A stretch of DNA of 24,735 nt, from positions 1-24,735 of the forward strand of contig CAZVEV010000060.1 of NCBI GenBank assembly GCA_964625865.1. Direction: 5' to 3'. The position numbers were made by a program, and so were the translations under genes. Origin of the DNA: CAZVEV01 sp964625865 (GTDB lineage: Bacteria > Planctomycetota > Phycisphaerae > SM23-33). A model generated the notes under the pieces. The model was not told the DNA's origin, made no database searches, and saw only the letters and a list, made by a program, of their open reading frames with translations. Below are positions 14,520-22,755 of the stretch, piece by piece (position 1 is the stretch's first letter; each line of letters begins with the position of its first letter).

Positions 14520-17500
14520 AATAGAAGACTGCTTTGCACGCTTGCGATCGCCGCTGCTTTGGCGCTGACCGCCGCAACCGCTCCGGGCGGAGTTGACGAG
14601 GCCCGCAAGCTGCTGGCCGAGAAACGATACGACCAGGTCGACAAGGCCCTCGGCGGAGACCTGCGGGGTCCGAGCCCGTCGGCCGAAGCGCTCGGGATCA
14701 GCCTGGAAGCCGCCGTCGCCGACGGACGGCTGGTCACCGCCCAACGTCGCGTCACGGCCTTGCTGAAGGCAACAAGCGCTCGGGACCTCGATCTGGTCTA
14801 CCGCGGCGCGCGGATTGCCGAGCAGGCCCGCGAGGACTCCCTCGCGCTGACGCGATACGTCGATTACGCCCAGCGGTCGGCCGCACGCAGCGAGAAGCTC
14901 CGCCACGCGCTGACCGTGCTCGCTGTCCGGGGCAAGTTCCCGCAGTTGTACCGCAAGTACCTTCGCCTGTACGGGAAAGACGAGGTGGCGTGGAAGCTCG
15001 GGATCGGCCTGCTGGCCAGGCTCGTTCGCGACGGCGAGGTCAACGGGATCTTCGACACGGCCCAGATGCTCCTGGAGAGCTTCCCGCAGGGCCGGCGGGT
15101 GACCGACGTCCACCGGCGGCTGCTCTATGCGGCCGAGAACGGCAAGCTCGGGCGCGACGACCAGAACGTCTACGTCCTGCCGATGCGGATCGCGATCGGC
15201 ACGGTGCCTTCGGACTACGGTCCGCTGACCTACCTGGTTCGACGGGCCGCCGGGAAGATCAGCAAGGAAGACCTGCTGACGGGCATCCTGGCCCACCAGC
15301 AGTTGGCGGGCAAGCGGATCTCCGACGAGATGTTCTGGCATCTCAGAGAGATCGGCTCGCTGAGTTCGCAGGACAAGAAGATCACCTTCGGCCGCAAGAT
15401 CCTCGCGATTGAGACGCTCTGCCGCAAAGCCGGCGACGCGGCGTTCTGGACGATGTACCTCAGGTTGCTTTCCGAGCAGCGAGGCGCCTTCCGGATCGAA
15501 GGGCGGGTCCTGCTCACCGAAGACCTTGCCGCCCGCCTGATCGCCGCCGCCGCGCCGGTCGCCGCGACGTCGCCGGGCCTCAAGACCGTGCTCGGCCAGT
15601 TTGCCGACTCCTTCCTGCCGACCCCTGCCCGGCGTGCGGCGGTGACCCGCAAGCACGCGGCGGCGTTCTCCGTCGCTCGCATCGATCGGATCCTGCCTTC
15701 CCTTCCGTCCAAGGCCGGCCCCGAACGCGACAAGATCATCGCCGAGACGAATCGCGCGATTACGGACTTCCTGGCCGGCCGGGGCTCTGCCGAAACGGCT
15801 GCTGTCCAGTACAGGCTGGTTGCGTGGTACGACAGGACCGGCAACAAGAAGGCTCTGATTGCTGCCGCCCGCAGCACGATGGACCTGAACCCCAGCGGTT
15901 TCCACGTTGATGCGATCGGCCGAACCGTTCTCGACAGCAAGCTGTTGACCGACGACGAGAAGGTCGCCCTGGTGCGCGATCAACTGCTCCGGGCGGGCGC
16001 CGACGCGAAGGGCAAGTCGATGGACCAGTTGATCGGCCGCTACGTCAAGAAACAGGCAAAGAAGACGCCGAAGTTCCAGGCGCTGGTGACCCTGTACGAG
16101 CAGGGCAAGGGCGGTACGGACGTGCTGTGTCGCTATACCAACCTCGTCGAAACCAAGAAGGGCAAGCGGGGAGGCGCCAAGGGCACCGGCGCGCTGGCCG
16201 AGCAGTTCGCTTCGGCCTATAGCAGGCCGATTCCACTGGGGCCGGCTTCGTGCAAGACGCGCGACGACGTGCTGGCCATGAGGATCATGGAAGCCTGCTA
16301 CTCCTGGACCAAGCAGAGCGAGGACAAGAAACAGGTCGCCCGGATCTGGCTGAGCCGGGCTCCGTCGCCGGGGCTCCGGCTGGTCGAACTGGCCAAGTAT
16401 GTCTCTTCGGAGGCGTTGGCCGAGGCGATGGGGCGGTTGGGCGGTTCAATCAAGGCCGACGACCCCCTCTGGGGACAGCTTGCGGATATCGGATTCCGTC
16501 CGGCCAATGACGCCTCGCCGCTGACGGCGCACTACGCCCGCATGGGCCCCCGCAATGCCCTGCACCACGTCCTGCGCCAGATGGACTACCCGAACTACAA
16601 CCGCAGCAGATGGAACGAGAGCACTCCGGCGCTCGGGCGGGAACTGGACAAGGTCGTCGCCATGCGCGGCTTCAAGGTCGTCGACGCCTCGATGGCCGGC
16701 CACGCTATCGTGTCCGTGTCAGGCTACCGTAACAAGGGCATCCCGGTGGCCGACAGAACGGTCCAGGCCCTGTGGCGCGGCTATACGGCCGCCGGGGGCG
16801 ACCCGGACAACGATCTGCGGGTGCGCCAGAGCATGCTTCGCATCGCGATGGCGTCCAAGCAGGACGGCCGTATCGCACAGGCACTGCACGATCTGCACGG
16901 CGCCATTGGTCGACTGCCTCTGGTCCTGCAGGCCGGACGGCTCGAGTACGTCTGCCGCTCGCTACGTGTGGACAGCGAACACGGTCGCGACAAGGCCGGC
17001 CCGTACGCACAGACGCTGGCCAAGCTCGCCGACGTCTACGCCCGCATGGCCGACGCCGACTGGACCGTCCATCGCGTTGAAGGGAACTTCCTGAGGGACT
17101 TCGCCCGGCTCGCCGAGATGCACGGACGCGGCATAAAGAAGGACTACAGCGCCGACGGGCAACTGGCCAAGACGGCCGACCGGATTGTCCCCCTGCTGAT
17201 CTCGCATCTTGCCGGCGGCGCCCGCGCCGAGTTTCATCAGCATCACGGCGGGCTGGTCAAGCACGTCGGGAGCGAACTGGACGAAGCGATCGAGGCCGAA
17301 CGATGGGCCGACTCGGTTGGCCTGGCGGGCCTGTGGTTCAGGCTCATGCCTCACTACCGAGGCGACTGGGCCAGCGTCTATCACGAGGACATCATCGACC
17401 TGGTCCGCACGCTGGAGCAGGCCAAGGCCTGGGAAGCGCTCCACGTGACGTTGCTGCACCTGCAGCGCGCCGAGCCCCCCGAGGCGCTGGCGACCGCGGT

Positions 17501-20500
17501 GGCCAAGTACCGCACGACGGCGGCGAACAACATCGTGGGCCTGGTGGCCGTCTCGCGGCGCGACAAGACGTACCCGCTGCACCAGGCGGCCCAGTTGCTC
17601 TCGCTGGGCAACGAGGGGCGGGCGTGGCAACTGACGCGGACGCGACTGGCCATGCTGGGCGAGTCGTGGAGCGCGTTTGAGCCGAAGTACGTTGCCTGGT
17701 GCATCGACCAGATGCGCAAGAACAAGATGCTCACCGAAGCTCGCGACCTGGCCCTGACCGTCCTGCTGCGGGAGAACGACCTCGACCCCGCCGTTGCCGC
17801 CCGCATCCTGCTGGCCAAGGGCGATATCTACCGCGACATGCGCAACAACGAGATCGCCTCGATCGAGTACCGCGCCCTGCGAAACTCCTCGCGATACCAG
17901 AAGACCAAGGCGGGGATCGAGGCCACCTACCACTTGGTCAACCTGATGATCGACACGGGCCAGTACTCGTCGGCCGAGCAGTTGATCGAGCGGCTGATCG
18001 ACTCGGTTGACCTGCCGGTCAAGGCCGAAGGCTACTACCTGGCGGCCCGCCTGGCCTACCAGCAGAAGAAGTACGCCAAGGCCTCCGAGAACATCGACAA
18101 GGTCCGCATGTGCGTCAACGACCACGTGGAGGCGGCGTTCCTGGACGGTCTGCTCAAGCTCAAGCTGCCTGGCGGAATGATCACGCCGGAGGTGGAGATC
18201 GGCACGGCGGCGACGCGACGGATCTTGATTCCGGGCGAGGAATTGGCCCTCAAACTCCAGGACGCCAACCTGTCGATCGCCCGCGACGACAAGGCCATCC
18301 CCATCATCGTCCGGTCCACCAGCGGCAAGGACGAAGAGCGGGTGGACCTGCTCTCGCTGGCCGGTCGGAAGAACCTGTTCTCGGGCACGCTGCGGACGTC
18401 GCTGGGTCAGCCCAAGCCCAACAACGGCGTACTCGAAGTCAGCGGCGCCGATCGCGTCAGCTACATCATCGCGCCGGAATTCCAGAAGAAGAACCATATC
18501 GACTACCCGGCCAAGTTCCTCGACATCCGCACGGTGGGGCAGTTGGCCGCCTCGGCGGGCGAGATCCTCACGCCGGAAGAGATCGAGAAGCGTCGTGTCC
18601 AGCAGGGCCTGGCCGATGCGGCCGACCCGAAGACCCAGGCCGCCTGGAAGCGGGAGGCGGGCAGCCGGGTGCGTCCGGGCAACGACATCTACCTCCAGGT
18701 CTACGACGTGGACCAGGATATCACGGGCGGCAGGGACACGGTGGCGGTCAAGGTCACCACGACCAACGGCGACGTGATCGAGGCGCTGAAGCTGACCGAG
18801 ACGGCGGAGCACTCGGCGCTGTTCCGCGTGGCGCTGAAGACGGCCGTCCCGCTGCCCAAGGCCATCGCGTCCGACACGTTCGAGGGCAAGAGCGCCGCGT
18901 CGGCTATCAACTCCACGCGGCCGGGCGCCTGGTCCAGCCTCGCCGACGGGGCCAAAGGCAAGTGGCTCGGCGTGGACATGATGAGTTCGCACGAGTTCAA
19001 GACGATCACGGCGGCTGTGCCCAATGCGTCGACGATCAAGAGCGTGCGGCTGATGGCGCGGCTGGCGCAGGACTACCGCGAGATTGCCAGTTTCCCCGTG
19101 ATGGGTGTGCAGCGCGGGCTTCGGGCGGAGTGTTTTGCCGACAAGGGCCTGACCAAGCGGCTGTCGGACAAGACCGTCACGTCGATTCACGCCACGCCGG
19201 GCAAGGGTATCGCTGCGGTGCGGTACAGCGGCGTGTTCGTCGCCAAGGTGGGCGGCACGCACACCTTCACGGCCAAGACGACCGGACAGGTGAGCCTGTC
19301 GGTCGGTGACAAGGAGATCCTGTCCGGCAAGGCCGCCGGTGGGGAGAAGACCTACACCGGCCAGGCGGACATCGCGATCGACGCGGCTGCGGTCGCTGCG
19401 AGAGGCGAGGCGCCGTTCGTGCTCGTGTACATCCCCTCGGGCACCAACGATAGCCTGTCGCTGACCTGGTCGGCCGGCGGGAAATCCGGTGCGATCAGTC
19501 CGGTGGCGATGTATCCGGGCGGCCAGGCGCATCGTCGCGACGAGGTGGCCGTGCGGTACGCCCGCGTGGACGACCCGCGCAAAGAGGCGCCCGATGCGGC
19601 GGCGATCTCGAAGTTCTTCGCCGAACTCGGCAGGCGGGGCACGGTGTACACGGCCTCGCCGTCGTACGCGGCGGCCGCGGCGGACTGGGGCATCCTGCAG
19701 ATGACGGGCAGCTTCTACGTGCCCAAGGCCCGCTACATGACGCTGAAGCTTCAGGGCAAGTGCTTTGCCAACGACGGAAGCTGGGGCCGGCTGTTTGTGG
19801 ACGGCAAGGAAGTGCTCGTCCGCGCACCTCGCAGCCGGCGCAGGGCCGCGGTGGCGGAAGTCGAACCCGCCGCCCGGGTCAAGCTGACCAAGGGCGTTCA
19901 TACCCTTCGTATCGTCGTGTGCGGCCAGAAGGCGTGCGACGCGTCGGTGGTCTACCAGAATGAGGCCAAGCAGTTTGCCGCCATGCCCGCCGAGTGGTTC
20001 TCGGTGGACCATCATCCTGAGATTGCCCCCTCGGTCTCGCCGGAAGGGCACATCGCGGTCAAAGGCAACACGCTGGTGTGCGAGCTGACGGCCCCCACGC
20101 GGCTGCGTGCGGTCAAGTGGGTCTTCGACGACTACGAGGGCAACGCGGTGGTCGTCAATGAGATCGGGGTGGTTGACGGGGCAGGTAAAACGCTGATCCC
20201 GGTCAAGCGGGACTTCACGTCAGCGACGACCAACGACATTCTGGAGATCGCCCCGGGCGACGAGGTGCAGGTCCTGTACGTGGACGTCAAGCGCCCCTCC
20301 GGCGGCTCGCCGGACCGCCGGGCCAGGCTGGCGACCGGCTACTACAACGGGACGATCCAGATCGCCAACGAGGTGATCACCGACACCGGCGGGGGCATGG
20401 AGACCAGCTACTTCGCGGCGCGGCGATGCGGGATCGGCGATGCGTTGGCGATCCTGGTAGACGAGGCCGACAACGACGCCTCGCCCAAGCGCGACGTGAT

Positions 20501-22637
20501 GGACGTGCTGGTGGAGACCTCGGGCGGCCAGAAGCTGACGCTCAAGGCCCTGGAGATGCCCAGCGAGGTCCACAAGGACGCCGAAGGCAAGGACGTGGAG
20601 GCCCACCATACGGGCAAGTTCCTGGCCCTGCTGCGGTTGGGCAAGGAGCCGGGCAAGGGCGTCCTGCCGGTCCAGGCCGGCGACAAGATCACCGTCAGCT
20701 ACATGGACCGCGAGAACTCGGACCCCGGCGTGGCGGTGTACCGCCGCTACGAGTTGTTCGAGGGCGGCGATCCGCTGGTCGAGCAGATCGACTTCGAGCG
20801 GTACACCTCGGAACTGGTGCGCACGGAGTTCCAGACGCCGGGCGAGCGACTCATGCGAAGCCGCACGGAGACCAAGACGCCCAAGTACACGTATGTCCGC
20901 ATGCTCAGGTCCACATTCGCCCCGCGCGAAGCGGCCAAGCCGGATGATCCGCTGGTCACAAGCATCCGCGGGCCCCTGGCGTTCTCGATTATGTACCCGG
21001 CGATGGCCAAGCACACGGCTAGCACCATCGAGGCGACGGTGTGGGCCGAGTCCGACGTTGAGGCGGCCAAGACCGCAAAGCCCAAACGCGAGCCGCGAAT
21101 CCTCACCGTCAAGATGGGGTGCGGATCGGCCGGGCTTGACGAAGGCGTCTTCCGCGCCGAGATCAGGCTCCAGGTGGGCCTGCCCGGCCAGAATGCCGAC
21201 CTCAAGATCGACGAGGCGCTGGCCATCCTGGACACCGGCGGGGCCAAGGCACGCAAGGAGACCGAAAGCGATGACGGGCCCACGTTGGTGGTTGTTCCCG
21301 GCGATATCGTGCACGTGGCCTACAAGGACCCGGCCACGGATAAGCAGATCACCGATCGCATCCGAGTACTCGCCCAGGGCGGCCTGGAGATCCTCGACGC
21401 CAAGCTGCAGGTCGAGGTTGAGACCGTCCGTCTCGGCGAGAAGTTCCATCTGCGCGTGGACGACACCGACCGCGACACGACGCCCGAGCGCGATGCGGTG
21501 ACGGTGAAGATGACCAGCCAGAGCGGCGACACCGCGACGCTGGCGCTGACCGAGACGCTCGGGCGATCGGGCGTGTTTACCGGCTGGGTCGAACCGAAGT
21601 TCCTCGGCGACCGCGTTGAGGGCAAGCTGCCCAAGGCCGACCTCACCGACGACGTGCTGAGCGTCTTCTTCGGCGATGAGATCGCGTTTGAGTACATCGA
21701 CCCGGCCGGCGTGGACTCGGCAGCGGCGGTGACCTATGGGCGCACCGGACGAATTCACAAGGGCTCGGATGCCGATACGGACCTGTTTTCGAAGCAGTTC
21801 CGCGATTCGGAGATGGCCGTCAAGACCAGCTTCCTGATGGCCGAGGCGCTGTTCGAACTGGCCAAGCAGAAGCGCAAGCTCAAGAAGCCCGCTGAGGCGG
21901 ACACGCTGATCGCGCGCGGCAAACGGCTGTTGGAGATCACCATCCGGGACTATCCGGACACGAAGCTGAAAGTGCAGAGCCGGTTCCTCCTGGCCAACCT
22001 GGCCCAGGAGTTGGGCAAGCAGAACGAGGCGATCGCCAAGTACTCCCAGGTCATCGCGATGGCGCCGCAGTCCGAACAGGCATCGAAGTCGCAGTTCAAG
22101 ATGGCCCAGTGCTACGAGGAACTGGACAAGTTCGATCAGGCTTGCGAGGAGTACGTCAAGGTGACGTACGTCTATGAATCCAGCCCGCTGGCGCCGAAGG
22201 CCCGCCTCCGCATGGGCCAGTACTACATGAAGCGCGGCCAGAAGCTGATGAAAGACGAACTGACGATCGCTGACGGGATGAAGAACCTCCGCGTGGCGGC
22301 GAGGATCTTCGCCCAGTTCCGCAAGCGCCATGCGTCGCACGAGCTGGCCGCCGAGGCCCTGTTCCTCTCGGGCCAGTGCGACATGGAGATGAAGAACTAC
22401 CGGTCGGCTGCCGAGACGCTCGCGGCCGTCATCGAGGACTTCCCCAACAACAAGAAGGTCCGTGCCGAGGCCATGTACTGGTGTGCCGAAAGCCTCTACA
22501 ACATCCGCGACTACAAGGGCGCCTACCGGATGTGGACGGAACTGATCTGGGCGTATCCGGAAGTCCGGCGCGCCAAGGAAGCGAGAGGGCGACTCGCCAG
22601 CGACGAGAAGATGGTGAAAATCGCCGAGGAAATGTAA
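14451..22637 (+). CDS. Giant exported TPR / Ig-like / PA14 protein, copy 2
   Basis: The protein has 2728 residues from ATG 14451. Residues 1-44 act as a signal peptide with an unusually long n-region (about 26 residues) and core LLCTLAIAAALALTAATA. Residues 45-1235 are TPR-like helices. Beta modules lie at 1247-1320 and 1410-1462 (VYDVDQDITG, LTETAEHSALF). A PA14-like domain spans about 1556-1690 (RYSGVFVAKVGGTHTFTAKT) and a second one 1744-1860. Further beta modules lie near 1990-2035 and 2325-2384 (LTETLGRSGVFTGWVEPKF). C-terminal TPRs run about 2447-2723 (AQCYEELDKFDQACEEYVKV). Domain order matches copy 1; after the signal peptide 37 of the first 59 aligned residues are identical by eye. 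It lacks the Ala/Lys linker, and its PA14 domain is more diverged. The role is probably scaffold-like in the envelope; no enzyme motif was recognised. Confidence 0.86.
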   Translation: MKNFLEQRPSFRLVASATQFLLRNRRLLCTLAIAAALALTAATAPGGVDEARKLLAEKRYDQVDKALGGDLRGPSPSAEALGISLEAAVADGRLVTAQRRVTALLKATSARDLDLVYRGARIAEQAREDSLALTRYVDYAQRSAARSEKLRHALTVLAVRGKFPQLYRKYLRLYGKDEVAWKLGIGLLARLVRDGEVNGIFDTAQMLLESFPQGRRVTDVHRRLLYAAENGKLGRDDQNVYVLPMRIAIGTVPSDYGPLTYLVRRAAGKISKEDLLTGILAHQQLAGKRISDEMFWHLREIGSLSSQDKKITFGRKILAIETLCRKAGDAAFWTMYLRLLSEQRGAFRIEGRVLLTEDLAARLIAAAAPVAATSPGLKTVLGQFADSFLPTPARRAAVTRKHAAAFSVARIDRILPSLPSKAGPERDKIIAETNRAITDFLAGRGSAETAAVQYRLVAWYDRTGNKKALIAAARSTMDLNPSGFHVDAIGRTVLDSKLLTDDEKVALVRDQLLRAGADAKGKSMDQLIGRYVKKQAKKTPKFQALVTLYEQGKGGTDVLCRYTNLVETKKGKRGGAKGTGALAEQFASAYSRPIPLGPASCKTRDDVLAMRIMEACYSWTKQSEDKKQVARIWLSRAPSPGLRLVELAKYVSSEALAEAMGRLGGSIKADDPLWGQLADIGFRPANDASPLTAHYARMGPRNALHHVLRQMDYPNYNRSRWNESTPALGRELDKVVAMRGFKVVDASMAGHAIVSVSGYRNKGIPVADRTVQALWRGYTAAGGDPDNDLRVRQSMLRIAMASKQDGRIAQALHDLHGAIGRLPLVLQAGRLEYVCRSLRVDSEHGRDKAGPYAQTLAKLADVYARMADADWTVHRVEGNFLRDFARLAEMHGRGIKKDYSADGQLAKTADRIVPLLISHLAGGARAEFHQHHGGLVKHVGSELDEAIEAERWADSVGLAGLWFRLMPHYRGDWASVYHEDIIDLVRTLEQAKAWEALHVTLLHLQRAEPPEALATAVAKYRTTAANNIVGLVAVSRRDKTYPLHQAAQLLSLGNEGRAWQLTRTRLAMLGESWSAFEPKYVAWCIDQMRKNKMLTEARDLALTVLLRENDLDPAVAARILLAKGDIYRDMRNNEIASIEYRALRNSSRYQKTKAGIEATYHLVNLMIDTGQYSSAEQLIERLIDSVDLPVKAEGYYLAARLAYQQKKYAKASENIDKVRMCVNDHVEAAFLDGLLKLKLPGGMITPEVEIGTAATRRILIPGEELALKLQDANLSIARDDKAIPIIVRSTSGKDEERVDLLSLAGRKNLFSGTLRTSLGQPKPNNGVLEVSGADRVSYIIAPEFQKKNHIDYPAKFLDIRTVGQLAASAGEILTPEEIEKRRVQQGLADAADPKTQAAWKREAGSRVRPGNDIYLQVYDVDQDITGGRDTVAVKVTTTNGDVIEALKLTETAEHSALFRVALKTAVPLPKAIASDTFEGKSAASAINSTRPGAWSSLADGAKGKWLGVDMMSSHEFKTITAAVPNASTIKSVRLMARLAQDYREIASFPVMGVQRGLRAECFADKGLTKRLSDKTVTSIHATPGKGIAAVRYSGVFVAKVGGTHTFTAKTTGQVSLSVGDKEILSGKAAGGEKTYTGQADIAIDAAAVAARGEAPFVLVYIPSGTNDSLSLTWSAGGKSGAISPVAMYPGGQAHRRDEVAVRYARVDDPRKEAPDAAAISKFFAELGRRGTVYTASPSYAAAAADWGILQMTGSFYVPKARYMTLKLQGKCFANDGSWGRLFVDGKEVLVRAPRSRRRAAVAEVEPAARVKLTKGVHTLRIVVCGQKACDASVVYQNEAKQFAAMPAEWFSVDHHPEIAPSVSPEGHIAVKGNTLVCELTAPTRLRAVKWVFDDYEGNAVVVNEIGVVDGAGKTLIPVKRDFTSATTNDILEIAPGDEVQVLYVDVKRPSGGSPDRRARLATGYYNGTIQIANEVITDTGGGMETSYFAARRCGIGDALAILVDEADNDASPKRDVMDVLVETSGGQKLTLKALEMPSEVHKDAEGKDVEAHHTGKFLALLRLGKEPGKGVLPVQAGDKITVSYMDRENSDPGVAVYRRYELFEGGDPLVEQIDFERYTSELVRTEFQTPGERLMRSRTETKTPKYTYVRMLRSTFAPREAAKPDDPLVTSIRGPLAFSIMYPAMAKHTASTIEATVWAESDVEAAKTAKPKREPRILTVKMGCGSAGLDEGVFRAEIRLQVGLPGQNADLKIDEALAILDTGGAKARKETESDDGPTLVVVPGDIVHVAYKDPATDKQITDRIRVLAQGGLEILDAKLQVEVETVRLGEKFHLRVDDTDRDTTPERDAVTVKMTSQSGDTATLALTETLGRSGVFTGWVEPKFLGDRVEGKLPKADLTDDVLSVFFGDEIAFEYIDPAGVDSAAAVTYGRTGRIHKGSDADTDLFSKQFRDSEMAVKTSFLMAEALFELAKQKRKLKKPAEADTLIARGKRLLEITIRDYPDTKLKVQSRFLLANLAQELGKQNEAIAKYSQVIAMAPQSEQASKSQFKMAQCYEELDKFDQACEEYVKVTYVYESSPLAPKARLRMGQYYMKRGQKLMKDELTIADGMKNLRVAARIFAQFRKRHASHELAAEALFLSGQCDMEMKNYRSAAETLAAVIEDFPNNKKVRAEAMYWCAESLYNIRDYKGAYRMWTELIWAYPEVRRAKEARGRLASDEKMVKIAEEM

Positions 22638-22645
22638 GAATTTTA

Positions 22646-22673
22646 GATTTACGATTTGCGATTGTAGATTGCG
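22646..22673. repeat. GATTNNN heptamer array before the third TPR gene
   Basis: Four units, GATTTAC, GATTTGC, GATTGTA and GATTGCG, start 8 nt after the stop of copy 2. Three of the four are identical, in order, to the array at 14312-14339, and the offset from the stop is the same. Confidence 0.8.
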
Positions 22674-22685
22674 AGTAATGCAGAC

Positions 22686-22755
22686 ATGAAACGTTGTCTT
22701 GTACAACAGTCTTCCTTCGGGCTGGTCGCTTCAGCGATCCAGCCTCCTTTGAGGC
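22686..22755 (+). repeat. Hairpin-forming repeat at the start of the third TPR gene
   Basis: GGCTGGTCGCT (22720-22730) pairs with AGCGATCCAGCC (22733-22744) with one bulged base. GCCTC/GAGGC (22742-22755) and GTTGT/ACAAC (22693-22707) form two smaller hairpins beside it. The same core starts giant copy 2. It looks like a repeat element that has become coding. Confidence 0.65.
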
